Positions 42,300 to 51,661 of a DNA stretch of 64,000 nt are shown one piece after another; positions within the stretch are counted from its first letter, which is position 1, and each line of letters starts with the position of its first letter. A program made the position numbers and the translations under genes. The notes under the pieces are model-generated. The model did not search any database and was not told where the DNA came from. It saw only the letters and a list, made by a program, of their open reading frames with translations. Source of the DNA: an uncultured Hyphomonas sp. (GTDB taxonomy: Bacteria > Pseudomonadota > Alphaproteobacteria > Caulobacterales > Hyphomonadaceae); the NCBI RefSeq assembly GCF_963678875.1, contig NZ_OY787456.1:1798001-1862000 (forward strand). The letters are read 5' to 3'.

Positions 42300-43886
42300 T
42301 CAGGCCTCTGCGAGGTCCACAGCCTTCTTCTGAACTGAACCATAATCAATTTTGCCGGTGCCGAGCACCGGGATCTCGTCCACATGGTAGACGCGCCGCG
42401 GCACGGAAATTTCCGGCACGCCGTGGCTCTGGGCCCAGGCGAGGATCTCTTCGCGGTTACAGTCCGGGCAATCGCTGAGCAGGATGATCTGTTCGCCCTT
42501 GCGAGGGTCAGGCATGGCCACGGCTGCATGCAGATTGTCCGGCCAGATGGCGCTGGCGCAATTCTCCACGACCGCCAGCGAGACCATTTCCCCGCCGATC
42601 TTCGCAAAGCGCTTCACGCGCCCCATGATGCGGATGAAGCCGTCCTCGTCGATTGCAACGACATCACCGGTATCATGCCAGCCATCGTCCGGCGCTTCGA
42701 GCACGCCGGGCGCAGAAGGGCGCAAATAACCCATCATGATGTTCGGGCCCTTGATGTGCAGGCGGCCACCTTCCGGAATGCCGTCCACGGGCAGGAGGCG
42801 ATAGTCCATGTCCGCCATCAGCATGCCGACGGTGCCGGGCTTGTTGCGCTCCCACTGGTTGGCCGCCACGACCGGCGAAGCTTCGGTGGCGCCATAGCCT
42901 TCCAGGATTTCGATTTCGAATTTGCGGCGGACCAGCGCGCGCGTTTCATCCTTCACGCGTTCAGCTCCGCACACGGCGAGGCGGATGGAGCTCATGTCAC
43001 CATCGGCGCCGACGCGCGCATATTGGGAAATGAAGGTGTCGGTCGCGAGCAGGATCGAGGCGCTGGTCTCACGGATACGCTTCACAATCTCGCGCGGTTG
43101 TAGCGGCGAAGGGTGGAAGATGACCGGAATGCCGGCGATCAGCGGCAGGATCGCACCGACTGTCAGGCCGAAACAGTGGAAGGTGGGCAGGGGGTTGAAC
43201 AGCTTGTCCGTGTTCACATCGAGGCCGATATGGGCGCGCACCTGCTCGACATTCGCCATGACGTTCTCATGGCTGAGCACAACGCCTTTGGGCTCTCCTT
43301 CCGTACCTGAGGTGAAGAGCACGACGCCCGGGCTCTTGTAGCGCGCCTTGCGGCGGATCAGGCCGGGTGCCATAGGACCGATCACGGCGGCGAGCTTGTC
43401 GTTCAGGGACAGGTTTTCCCGGACGTCTTCCAGATAGATGATCTCGGCGACCCGGGAGAGATCCTTCACCAGGGCTTCAAGGCCGGCGATTTCGATGAAT
43501 TTGCGCGCCGTGATGATCTTCGTCATTTCGGCAGCGCGCATCGCCGCCTTCAGGTTCCGTGACCCGGCGGTGAAGTTCAGCATCGCCGGGATGCGATTAT
43601 AGGCTGACAGCGCGTAGAAGCCGATCACGGCCCCCGCACCGGTCGGCAGCATGATGCCAACCGATTCGCCGGCTTTCGTCTTGGCAGCGAGCGCGGAGCC
43701 CAGTCCGAACGCACCGCGCAGCAGGTCCTTGTAGCTGAGCAGCCGTTCCTCGCCGTCGACCATGTCGTAGATGATCGTCTTGTTGCGGCCAAATTCGCTC
43801 GCCGCACGCATGAGGGCGGTAAACAGATCTGTGCGGGTTCGCGCGGGGCGATACGGCAATGGCGCCGGGATCGGTAGCGTGGTCAT
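42300..43886 (-). CDS. AMP-binding acyl-activating enzyme, acyl-ACP synthetase (Aas C-terminal domain)-like
   Basis: 528 residues from ATG 43886. The ATP/AMP motif FTSGTEGEPKGVVLSHEN, LEGYGATEASPVV, GWHDTGDVV and the C-terminal Lys region LGTGKIDYG are intact. The surrounding sequence (LPTFHCFGLTVGAILPL, GPNIMMGYLRP, RVKRFAKIGGEMVSL) is closest to the synthetase half of Aas. The PlsC acyltransferase half of Aas is absent. It probably activates long-chain fatty acids. The open frame continues to 45035 across lipA, which is spurious. Confidence 0.85.
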   Translation of the reverse strand: MTTLPIPAPLPYRPARTRTDLFTALMRAASEFGRNKTIIYDMVDGEERLLSYKDLLRGAFGLGSALAAKTKAGESVGIMLPTGAGAVIGFYALSAYNRIPAMLNFTAGSRNLKAAMRAAEMTKIITARKFIEIAGLEALVKDLSRVAEIIYLEDVRENLSLNDKLAAVIGPMAPGLIRRKARYKSPGVVLFTSGTEGEPKGVVLSHENVMANVEQVRAHIGLDVNTDKLFNPLPTFHCFGLTVGAILPLIAGIPVIFHPSPLQPREIVKRIRETSASILLATDTFISQYARVGADGDMSSIRLAVCGAERVKDETRALVRRKFEIEILEGYGATEASPVVAANQWERNKPGTVGMLMADMDYRLLPVDGIPEGGRLHIKGPNIMMGYLRPSAPGVLEAPDDGWHDTGDVVAIDEDGFIRIMGRVKRFAKIGGEMVSLAVVENCASAIWPDNLHAAVAMPDPRKGEQIILLSDCPDCNREEILAWAQSHGVPEISVPRRVYHVDEIPVLGTGKIDYGSVQKKAVDLAEA

Positions 43887-44042
43887 GTACGGCTCTGGTT
43901 CCCTCGTGGGCGGTTTCCGCCTCACATGTTTGTAACATTTTGTCGCCAAGCAGCCAGAGAGCGGCCAACAATGCAAGTTTGCATGCGCAGATTGCAGTGT
44001 CTCCGACTTGAGTTCAGGCGCGGGTGAGGCCATGTTCCGGCG

Positions 44043-45014
44043 ATGGCAAACCTCATTGATCTCAAGGGCGAAAAGGCCCGTGTGCGGCACCCGGAGAAGC
44101 AATCCCGGCCGGACAGCCCGGTTCAGCGCAAACCGGATTGGATCCGCGTAAAGGCGCCGGGGTCCAAGGGGTATTCCGAAACCCGCGAGATCGTGAAATC
44201 CAAGGGCCTGGTCACGGTGTGCGAAGAGGCCGGCTGTCCGAATATCGGAGAGTGCTGGGACAAGAAGCACGCCACGATGATGATTCTGGGTGAGGTCTGC
44301 ACCCGTGCCTGCAGTTTCTGTAACGTCTCGACCGGCAAACCACCCGCCGGAGTCGACGAAGACGAACCGCGCCGCGTGGCCGAAGCCGTTGCCGAAATGG
44401 GGCTCCAGCATGTGGTCATCACATCTGTCGACCGGGATGACCTCGTCGATGGCGGGGCGATGCACTTCGTCAACACGATTGAAGCGATCCGGGCCGCGTC
44501 TCCCGGAACAACGATCGAAATCCTGACGCCGGACTTCCTGCGCAAGGATGGCTGGGAAAACCGGGTCATCGACGCGAAGCCTGACGTGTTCAACCACAAT
44601 CTCGAAACGGTGCCGCGCCTGTACCTGTCGATCCGGCCGGGCGCGCGCTACTTCCATTCGCTGCGCCTGTTGCAGAAGGTGAAGGACCGGGATCCGAACC
44701 AGTTCACCAAGTCCGGCCTGATGGTCGGCCTCGGCGAGACGAAGGAAGAGGTGATGCAGGTGATGGACGATATGCGCTCCGCCGGTGTCGACTTCCTCAC
44801 GATTGGCCAATACCTGCAGCCTACCCGCAAGCACGCGCCCATCGACCGGTTCGTCACGCCGGACGAGTTCCGCTCCTACGAGGAAATTGCGCGTGCCAAA
44901 GGCTTCCTGATGGTCTCCGCGACGCCGCTGACGCGTTCGTCCCATCATGCAGGTGAGGACTTCGCCCGGCTGCGCGCTGCGCGTGAGGCTTTGAACGCTG
45001 GCCAGATCGCCTGA
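44043..45014 (+). CDS. lipA: Lipoyl synthase
   Basis: Radical SAM enzyme inserting two sulfurs into protein-bound octanoate. 323 residues with the auxiliary cluster motif CEEAGCPNIGEC, the radical SAM motif CTRACSFC and the terminal RSS (TRSSHHAGEDF). It leads lipA-COQ10-like, an order common in Alphaproteobacteria. Divergent from the acyl-activating enzyme gene by 156 bp. Confidence 0.98.
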   Translation: MANLIDLKGEKARVRHPEKQSRPDSPVQRKPDWIRVKAPGSKGYSETREIVKSKGLVTVCEEAGCPNIGECWDKKHATMMILGEVCTRACSFCNVSTGKPPAGVDEDEPRRVAEAVAEMGLQHVVITSVDRDDLVDGGAMHFVNTIEAIRAASPGTTIEILTPDFLRKDGWENRVIDAKPDVFNHNLETVPRLYLSIRPGARYFHSLRLLQKVKDRDPNQFTKSGLMVGLGETKEEVMQVMDDMRSAGVDFLTIGQYLQPTRKHAPIDRFVTPDEFRSYEEIARAKGFLMVSATPLTRSSHHAGEDFARLRAAREALNAGQIA

Positions 45015-45018
45015 GCGC

Positions 45019-45492
45019 ATGGCGCGGTTCTCCAAATCGGTCCGGCTGCCCTACACGCCAGAGCAATGCTTCGACCTGGTGTCGGACATCCGCCGCTACC
45101 CCGATTTCATCAAATGGATCACGGCAATGCGCGTCTCCGAGGAGGCCGTGCTCGGCGACGGAGCCTCCTCTTGTCTCGGTGAGGCAGTGATCGGCTTCAA
45201 GGGTTTCACGGAGCGGTTTTCCACCCGTGTCACAAAGACACCTTCGGCCGGGAACGTGATCGCCTCTCTGGTGAAGGGGCCGTTCCGCCGCCTGCGGGCT
45301 GAATGGCAGATCACACCGCAGGACCGGGGCACGGATGTCCGCCTCGACATCGATTATGACTTCAAGAACCCGTTCATCGGCATGCTGGCCGCTGCCAATC
45401 ACGATCTGGCCGTGACGAAGATTCTGGATGCCTTCCTGGACGAGGGGCGGCGTCGGTACGCTGCGCCCTCATCGCCGGTGGCCGGCGCCTAG
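45019..45492 (+). CDS. COQ10/RatA-like START-domain protein, ubiquinone-binding
   Basis: 157 residues of a helix-grip START fold: LPYTPEQCFDLVSDIRRYPDF at the N-terminus and DVRLDIDYDFKNPFIG near the end. Relatives bind ubiquinone and aid its delivery to the respiratory chain (COQ10), or are annotated as RatA. It lies 4 bp after lipA and ends in a CTAG overlap with pncC. Confidence 0.88.
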   Translation: MARFSKSVRLPYTPEQCFDLVSDIRRYPDFIKWITAMRVSEEAVLGDGASSCLGEAVIGFKGFTERFSTRVTKTPSAGNVIASLVKGPFRRLRAEWQITPQDRGTDVRLDIDYDFKNPFIGMLAAANHDLAVTKILDAFLDEGRRRYAAPSSPVAGA

Positions 45493-45989
45493 TTCATCTG
45501 GAACTGGATCAGTTTCAGCGCGCATTCGACGGCGGCCATGCGTACCTCGGTGCGGCCGATCTCGCCGACCTGTAGCATTTCATGCACCACGGCCCGGTTC
45601 TCGCGGGCACAGGCGACGTGAACCGTGCCGACCGGCTTCATGCGCGTGCCGCCGCCGGGGCCGGCCACACCTGTGATGGCAACAGCGATGTTCGCGCGGC
45701 TGGCTTCCAGCGCGCCTTCCGCCATCATCCGGGCGACCGGTTCCGACACCGCGCCATAGTCTGCAAGAACATCGCCTGGCACGCCGAGCATCTCTTCCTT
45801 GGCGCGGTTGGAATAGGTGACGAAGCCCCTGTCGAACACCGTCGACGATCCGGCAATGTCGGTGAACAGGGCGGCGACGAGGCCGCCGGTGCAGCTTTCA
45901 GCCGTGCAGATCCTGAGGCGCGCCTGTTCGGCGTCGTCGAGGATCAGCATGGCGAGATTGCGGAGTCGATCTGGGAACATGGCGGTCAA
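45489..45989 (-). CDS. pncC: Nicotinamide-nucleotide amidohydrolase (CinA C-terminal domain)
   Basis: 166 residues equal to the stand-alone CinA C-terminal domain: TAESCTGGLVAALFTDIAGSS-type N-terminal segment, YGAVSEPVARMMAEGAL and ITGVAGPGGGT. It deamidates NMN to NaMN in pyridine nucleotide recycling. The MoCF-like N-terminal half of CinA is absent. Confidence 0.92.
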   Translation of the reverse strand: MTAMFPDRLRNLAMLILDDAEQARLRICTAESCTGGLVAALFTDIAGSSTVFDRGFVTYSNRAKEEMLGVPGDVLADYGAVSEPVARMMAEGALEASRANIAVAITGVAGPGGGTRMKPVGTVHVACARENRAVVHEMLQVGEIGRTEVRMAAVECALKLIQFQMN

Positions 45990-46001
45990 TTTATGCCTGT
46001 A

Positions 46002-46787
46002 TCACTTGCCGGTGAAGACAGGTTTGCGCTTTTCGATGAAGGCAGCTGCGCTTTCCTTCGCGTCGGCGGTCTGCATCAGGCGTCGAATTTCCGTGATCGC
46101 CATCTTTCCGACTTCGCGCCATGGCGGATCGACGGTTTCCCGAAGGCCTTTCTTGATCGCCTGCACCGCCAGTGGCGGATTGGCAGCGATCTTGTGGGCG
46201 AGGCTCAGCGTCGTGGGCATCAGGTCCTCATGCGGGACAACGCGGGACGTGAGTCCGATCTCCTTCGCTGTGGCAGCATCGATAATGTCGCCGGTGAACA
46301 GGAGTTCGCACGCTCTCTCCCGGCCGATCAGCTGAACGAGGCGTCCAAAGCCCGGCGCGTCGCAGGTCAGCCCCCGTGTGACGAAAATCTCTCCAAACCG
46401 GGCCGTCTCGGAAAAGACCCGGATGTCCGCCATGATGGCGAGTTCTGCGCCCCAACCAAGCGCAAAGCCGTTCACGGCAGCGATGACCGGGATGTCGGTA
46501 TGGAGAAGGGCATCTGCCGCTGGGGTGAGGCCGCCGGTCTTTTTCGCTCGTTCTGCCATCTCCGGCGTGGTCGGGGCGCCTTTGGAGAGGATCTGCTTGA
46601 CGTCATCGCCGGAGCAGAATGCGCGGTCTCCCGCGCCGGTTATGACAATGGCTCGCCCGTCGGCGCCGCGAACAGCGTCTTCCAGCGCCATATAGGTCGG
46701 ATAGTCGAGCGCATTCATCGCCTCCGGCCTGTCGAGCGTCAGAATTGTGACCTGACCGTCCTGTTCGACTTTCAATCCACCAGACAT
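46002..46787 (-). CDS. Enoyl-CoA hydratase/isomerase family protein
   Basis: 261 residues of crotonase fold. DRPEAMNALDYPTYMAL, the first oxyanion-hole segment ITGAGDRAFCSGDDVKQI and the second AAVNGFALGWGAELAIMADI are seen. The usual catalytic Glu pair is partly conserved (GAELA), so hydratase activity is plausible but not certain. It lies 12 bp from pncC on the same strand. Confidence 0.9.
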   Translation of the reverse strand: MSGGLKVEQDGQVTILTLDRPEAMNALDYPTYMALEDAVRGADGRAIVITGAGDRAFCSGDDVKQILSKGAPTTPEMAERAKKTGGLTPAADALLHTDIPVIAAVNGFALGWGAELAIMADIRVFSETARFGEIFVTRGLTCDAPGFGRLVQLIGRERACELLFTGDIIDAATAKEIGLTSRVVPHEDLMPTTLSLAHKIAANPPLAVQAIKKGLRETVDPPWREVGKMAITEIRRLMQTADAKESAAAFIEKRKPVFTGK

Positions 46788-46879
46788 GTGCGTCCTCCCT
46801 TTTTTGCAAAGGGGACCACGGACGGGGCGATTTGCAAGAGGGGACGCGGCGTCAGGCCAGCGATGTCAGGCCGGTGATG

Positions 46880-48010
46880 TCAGGCCAGAGGTGCGAGCAC
46901 TGCGACCGCTTCAGCCGCGATGCCTTCCCGGCGTCCGGTGAAGCCGAGGCTTTCAGTTGTTGTCGCCTTCACGCTGACAGCGTCGAGTGGCAATCCAAGC
47001 AATTCTGCCGTCCGGACGCGCATGGCGTCCCGGTGCGGTTTCACTTTCGGTGCTTCGCAGATTACCGTGACATCACAGCTCGAGAGCGCGTAGCCGGCCT
47101 TTTCAGCCAGCATCTGTGCGTGCTTCAGGAACAGGCCGCTGTCGGCGTCTTTCCATTTCGGATCTGACGGGGGGAAATGGTCTCCGATATCGCCCAACGC
47201 GGCGGCGCCCAGGATGGCGTCCGTTAGTGCATGCCAGGCCGCGTCTGCATCGGAGTGCCCCTTCAGTTTGGCTGTGTGGGGGATATTCACGCCGCACAGG
47301 GTGACATGGTCGCCTGGCTCGAAAGCGTGGACGTCGAAGCCTTTTCCAACGCGTGGAACCGACTGAAGAGGTGAAAGCAATCTGGTCACCAGATCAAAAT
47401 CCTCTGCGTAAGTAATTTTGTGAAGCCGAGGGTCGCCCGGCACCAGTGTAACGCGCGCGCCAGCCGCTTCCACGGCTTCAAGGTCATCGACGAAAGAGCC
47501 GGGAGCCTCGAGGGCGGAGCGGATTTCGCCAAGGCGGAAGGCTTGAGGCGTCTGAACCCGGTAGAGGCCATCTCTGGGTACCGTCGACAGGCGGCCCGCC
47601 ACATGCGCCTTCAGCGCATCCGCCACGGGCAGAGCGGGCGCCGCCGCATCATGGTCTGACAGCGCAGAAATGAGCGAGTCGATCATGGTGAGACTCAGGC
47701 CCGGACGCGCAGCGTCGTGAATGAGGACAGGTGTGCCATCAGGGGCTGCTGCGGCCTCAACCCCAGCGCGAACGGATGCTGATCGGGTTCCGCCGCCACA
47801 TACGACTTTAGTCTTAGATGGAAAGCTGGTTGCGATAGTCAGATCGTCCACGACGATCACCAGTTCCAAAAGGTTCGGATGGCCAAGAAACGTGTCGACC
47901 GACCAGTCGATGACTCGCTTTCCCAGCAACGTTTCCCATTGCTTTGGGCGATCAAGGCCAGTGCGGGCGCCTCTGCCGCCGGCAACGATGATTGCAACGA
48001 ATCCGGTCAT
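46880..48010 (-). CDS. ispDF: Bifunctional IspD/IspF of the MEP isoprenoid pathway
   Basis: 376 residues. The IspD cytidylyltransferase half (1-215) has IIVAGGRGARTGLDRPKQW and VLIHDAARP. The IspF cyclase half (about 220-376) starts VGKGFDVHAFEPGDHVTLCG, with zinc ligands in DVHAF and LKGHSDADAAWHALTDA, and ends TESLGFTGRREGIAAEA. The fusion is usual in Alphaproteobacteria. Divergent from dusB. Confidence 0.97.
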   Translation of the reverse strand: MTGFVAIIVAGGRGARTGLDRPKQWETLLGKRVIDWSVDTFLGHPNLLELVIVVDDLTIATSFPSKTKVVCGGGTRSASVRAGVEAAAAPDGTPVLIHDAARPGLSLTMIDSLISALSDHDAAAPALPVADALKAHVAGRLSTVPRDGLYRVQTPQAFRLGEIRSALEAPGSFVDDLEAVEAAGARVTLVPGDPRLHKITYAEDFDLVTRLLSPLQSVPRVGKGFDVHAFEPGDHVTLCGVNIPHTAKLKGHSDADAAWHALTDAILGAAALGDIGDHFPPSDPKWKDADSGLFLKHAQMLAEKAGYALSSCDVTVICEAPKVKPHRDAMRVRTAELLGLPLDAVSVKATTTESLGFTGRREGIAAEAVAVLAPLA

Positions 48011-48128
48011 GAGCGCCTTCTAAGGTACCTGTTGTATCTATGCCATGCTGTTTCAGCTTATGCAGCTACGGGTTGCTGCTTATGTTTTGTGCACTTGCGA
48101 AGTCTCAAAAAGGTGCAAGAATGAATAA

Positions 48129-49118
48129 ATGGTTAGTTTCGAGGCACCCAAGGTCTGGTTAGCGCCCATGTCAGGCGCCACGGACGCCCCTATGCGGCGG
48201 CAAGCCGTATATTTTGGCGCCCCAGCGGTGGTTTCGGAAATGGTTGCCGGGGAAATGCTCGCAAAGCAACGCCCGGATGTTGTGCGTCGTACATGCCGGC
48301 ACGAGGGCGGAGGCTACTGGATTGTCCAGCTCGCGGCCCGCCGGCCTGACGATATGTACAGTGGCGCAAAATTGCTTGCCGAGAGTGGTGTCGACGTCAT
48401 CGACATAAATATGGGCTGTCCATCCCGTCAGGTGACGGGTGGCCAATCCGGGTCGGCGCTCATGCGTGATGTCCCGCTCGCGAGCGAAATCATGGACGCC
48501 GCAATCGAGGGTGCGGGGGGACGTCCGGTGACCCTGAAAATGCGACTCGGCTGGGATGACGGCATGCTGAACGCCCCGGAACTGGGGGCGATCGCGGAGT
48601 CCAAAGGACTCCGGATGCTAACGGTTCACGGCCGGACCCGGTGCCAGTTCTATAAAGGGTCGGCTGATTGGTCCGCTGTCAGGGACACGGTTGAGGCCGT
48701 CGATCTTCCTGTGATTGTGAACGGCGATATTTGTTCCGTTGATGATGCGCGGCAGGCGCTGGAGCGATCGGGCGCGCATGGCGTCATGGTCGGCAGGGCG
48801 GCCATGGGGCAGCCCTGGCTGGCAGGGGAAGTCGCCGCCGCCCTCGGACAGGAAGACTGGCGTGCGCCAACCCGCGCCGAAAAGCTTTCATCCCTGTGCG
48901 AACAGATTGAAGACTCCGTATCGCTCTACGGGCCGAAACTCGGTGTCTTGACGGTGCGCAAGCACGTCTCCGCCGCAATTGATGCGCTCGATCTTCACAT
49001 TGCCCCGGCAGAGCGCCGGAGCCTGCGCTCGAAACTCTGTCAGATCTCTGACTGGCAGGAACTCACCGCCGCCCTGCGGCAAGTATATTTGAAACCTGAC
49101 CTCGTGGAGGCCGTCTGA
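48129..49118 (+). CDS. dusB: tRNA-dihydrouridine synthase B
   Basis: 329-residue FMN enzyme reducing uridines in tRNA. WLAPMSGATDAPMRR opens the TIM barrel; the catalytic Cys lies in INMGCPSRQVTGGQSGSAL; the tRNA-binding helical domain follows from about 240. It heads the nitrogen-control operon, 1 bp before ntrB, as in many Alphaproteobacteria (nifR3-ntrBC). Confidence 0.96.
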   Translation: MVSFEAPKVWLAPMSGATDAPMRRQAVYFGAPAVVSEMVAGEMLAKQRPDVVRRTCRHEGGGYWIVQLAARRPDDMYSGAKLLAESGVDVIDINMGCPSRQVTGGQSGSALMRDVPLASEIMDAAIEGAGGRPVTLKMRLGWDDGMLNAPELGAIAESKGLRMLTVHGRTRCQFYKGSADWSAVRDTVEAVDLPVIVNGDICSVDDARQALERSGAHGVMVGRAAMGQPWLAGEVAAALGQEDWRAPTRAEKLSSLCEQIEDSVSLYGPKLGVLTVRKHVSAAIDALDLHIAPAERRSLRSKLCQISDWQELTAALRQVYLKPDLVEAV

Positions 49119-49119
49119 C

Positions 49120-50187
49120 ATGCCGGTGGACACTTTGCTGGATGCACGTTCCTTAGCGGACCTTTCTCCTGTTGCCTTGCTCGTGATCGACGACAGGCGG
49201 CGCATTGTGGATGGAAATCCGGAAGCTGAAACGCTGTTCCAGCTTTCTCGCAGATCCCTGATGGGCAAGCCCCTCAGCGAGCTGATTTATCACGACTCGC
49301 TGATCTGGGAGTTGCTTGACCGGGCCCAGCGCCAGGTTGGCGATATCGCTTCGCCGGGAACCCCGGTTACCGGGCCTTCGATCACGTCGCGGCTGGTTTG
49401 TGATGTCTGGGTACGGACGACAGGTGATGAAGGCTTTGTCATTGCGCTTGTGGAGACGGCCGTCCGCGAAGGAAATGAGTCGTCTGCAGGTGTCGCAGGC
49501 TTTGGCAGGATCCTCGGGCATGAGGTGAAAAACCCGCTCGGCGGCATTATTGGGGCGGCCCAACTGCTTGAGCGGCAGGGCGTCGAGGGGCAGGCGGAGC
49601 TGCTGGAGATCATCCGCGACGAAGCGCGCCGGATCGAACGCCTGGTCAACAGGTTGTCGGCGTTTGAACTGTTCTCTGCGCCGCGGATGAAAGAGTTCAA
49701 TATTCACGCCCTGCTGGACCGTGTGGTAGCGTCCGAGCGGGTTGCGATTGGCGGTAACGTTGACATCAAGCGTGATTTTGACCCGTCACTACCGGAATTG
49801 CTGGGGGACGAAGATCACCTTCAGCAGGCCTTCCAGAACATCATCCGAAATGCCGCCGAGGCGGCTCAGGAAAGCGGCGGCGGACAGGTCACTATCCGGA
49901 CGGCTTACGCAACGGGTCTTGCCTTCAAACGGTCCCGGTTCGGAGTGGGCCTGCAGCGCGCGATGCTTGTCACGATCGAGGACAATGGGCGCGGTATTCC
50001 TCGTGAAAAGCTGTCGCGCATTTTCGATGTGTTCCAGAGCTCCAAGTCCGGTGCGCGCGGGCTGGGCCTGTCGATCGTAAAAGAAGTCATCACGGCCCAT
50101 GGCGGCCAGATCCGGGTGGACAGCGAGCCGGGCACGACCCGCTTCACTGTTCTTCTGCCAATTCGTACAGGAGGCCTTAATGGCTGA
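49120..50187 (+). CDS. ntrB: Nitrogen regulation sensor kinase NtrB (NRII)
   Basis: 355 residues. N-terminal PAS domain (SPVALLVIDDRRRIVDGNPEA), HisKA with phospho-acceptor H134 (GRILGHEVKNPLGG) and HATPase with N box, EDNGRGIP and GARGLGLSIVKEVI. Cytosolic, PII-controlled kinase/phosphatase for NtrC. It overlaps ntrC by 8 nt. Confidence 0.95.
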   Translation: MPVDTLLDARSLADLSPVALLVIDDRRRIVDGNPEAETLFQLSRRSLMGKPLSELIYHDSLIWELLDRAQRQVGDIASPGTPVTGPSITSRLVCDVWVRTTGDEGFVIALVETAVREGNESSAGVAGFGRILGHEVKNPLGGIIGAAQLLERQGVEGQAELLEIIRDEARRIERLVNRLSAFELFSAPRMKEFNIHALLDRVVASERVAIGGNVDIKRDFDPSLPELLGDEDHLQQAFQNIIRNAAEAAQESGGGQVTIRTAYATGLAFKRSRFGVGLQRAMLVTIEDNGRGIPREKLSRIFDVFQSSKSGARGLGLSIVKEVITAHGGQIRVDSEPGTTRFTVLLPIRTGGLNG

Positions 50188-51556
50188 TAAGACCGTTCTT
50201 CTTGCTGAGGACGATGCCAGCATCAGGCTGATCGTAAACCAGACGCTGGTTGCGGCTGGCTATGAAGTCCGCGCGACCAGTTCTCCGGAGGCACTGGAGC
50301 GCTGGGTACGGAATGGCGAAGGCGATGTCGTTGTCACCGATGTGTATCTTGGAGACGCATCCATCTTCGACCTGTTGCCATCGATGCGGCTGTCGCGCCC
50401 GGAGCTGCCTTTCATCGTGATGAGCGGCCAGAACACGATCCTGACGGCCGCCAACGCCGCTCAGCACGGAGCGTTCGATTACCTTCCCAAGCCTTTTGAT
50501 ATCGACGCACTGACCAGCCTGGTACAGCGCGCGCTAAAGGCGCCGCCGAAAACATCGGTGCGGGCGATCAACCCGGAATCCCAGAAGGCAATCAGCGATG
50601 CTGGCCTGCCTCTGATCGGCCGGTCTGATGCAATGCAGGAGGTCTACCGGATCATCGCCAAGGTGATGAATACCGACCTGACCGTCCTGATCGAGGGAGA
50701 GAGCGGAACCGGCAAGGAGCTTGCTGCCCGGGCCATCCACCAGCTCGGTTCGGCGAAGGACGGCAAGTTCGTGGCGCTGGACCTTGCGGCGCTTCCTGCG
50801 TCGGAAATCAATCGTCAGCTGTTCGGCGCAAATGGGGAGCCCGGCGCCGTGCACCAGAAAGGCGGTACGCTTTATCTCGACGAGATCGGCGATTTGCCAG
50901 CCGAGGCGCAAACCCAGCTCGTGAAGTTCCTGCGCGACGCAAATGGTGCACGCCTGATCGCGTCTACCCGGCGCAATCTTGGCCGCATGGTGGAGGAGGG
51001 TGCCTTCCGCGAAGACCTCTATTACCGCCTGAACGTCGTCCGTCTTGCCATGCCGCCGCTGCGGCTGCGCAAGGAAGACATTCCGGAGCTGGCCCGGGCT
51101 TTCCTGATCCGTGCCCAGCGTCAGGGCCTGTCGGCAAAGAACTTCGACAAATCGGCCATAGACCTCATCATGGCCTATGATTGGCCGGGCAACGTGCGAG
51201 AGCTGGAGAATCTCGTCCTGCGTCTGGCCGTCCTCAGCCCGGATGACACGATCACGCTGCGCGATGTGGAGCGGGAGCTGCGGGCCGGTGCGAGCGAACA
51301 GAAAGGCGCGAGCGGTGGCTTCGAGAAAGACATCGAAACGCTCCTGCACCGTCACATCATGGGTGATCTGATCTCCAGCAGGGAAGACGAGGAAAGCACG
51401 GTATATTCGCGTGTGATCGACCAGGTAGAGCGGCCGCTGATCCGCCTCGCTCTGTCGGTGACGGCCGGAAACAAGGTGAAGGCCGCGCAGCTTCTGGGCA
51501 TGAATCGTAACACTCTGCGGGCGAAGATTAACGCACTCGGCATTGCAGAAGAGTGA
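50180..51556 (+). CDS. ntrC: Nitrogen response regulator NtrC lacking the GAFTGA loop
   Basis: 458 residues from ATG 50180 (GGAGG 7 nt upstream). Receiver domain with D54; AAA+ domain with Walker A GESGTGKE (173-180) and Walker B TLYLDEIGD (230-238); C-terminal Fis-type helix-turn-helix (AAQLLGMNRNTLRAKINAL). Between LFG (214-216) and Walker B the sequence reads ANGEPGAVHQKGG, which is shorter than in canonical NtrC and lacks GAFTGA, the loop that contacts sigma-54. Caulobacter NtrC is known to lack it as well. It may act as a repressor or architectural binder, or with another sigma factor. Confidence 0.95.
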   Translation: MADKTVLLAEDDASIRLIVNQTLVAAGYEVRATSSPEALERWVRNGEGDVVVTDVYLGDASIFDLLPSMRLSRPELPFIVMSGQNTILTAANAAQHGAFDYLPKPFDIDALTSLVQRALKAPPKTSVRAINPESQKAISDAGLPLIGRSDAMQEVYRIIAKVMNTDLTVLIEGESGTGKELAARAIHQLGSAKDGKFVALDLAALPASEINRQLFGANGEPGAVHQKGGTLYLDEIGDLPAEAQTQLVKFLRDANGARLIASTRRNLGRMVEEGAFREDLYYRLNVVRLAMPPLRLRKEDIPELARAFLIRAQRQGLSAKNFDKSAIDLIMAYDWPGNVRELENLVLRLAVLSPDDTITLRDVERELRAGASEQKGASGGFEKDIETLLHRHIMGDLISSREDEESTVYSRVIDQVERPLIRLALSVTAGNKVKAAQLLGMNRNTLRAKINALGIAEE

Positions 51557-51565
51557 TTGACGATT

Positions 51566-51579
51566 GCCACAACTGTGGC
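51566..51579. other. Small inverted repeat between ntrC and ntrY
   Basis: GCCACA-AC-TGTGGC is a perfect 6-bp inverted repeat 10 bp after the ntrC stop. It could form a short hairpin attenuating read-through to ntrY or be a dimer binding site. No T run follows. The 105-bp gap holds nothing else I recognise. Confidence 0.3.
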
Positions 51580-51661
51580 TCTAGTGCATCACTGTTGCTG
51601 TAGAAGCACGATTATGTGATCTTGGAGCAACGGGCCGGGGGGCCTGTACAGAGCCGGTAGA

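Noticed and set aside
43887..45035. N-terminal extension of the acyl-activating enzyme frame across lipA
   Set aside because: The extension is antisense to lipA. The conserved protein starts at ATG 43886.
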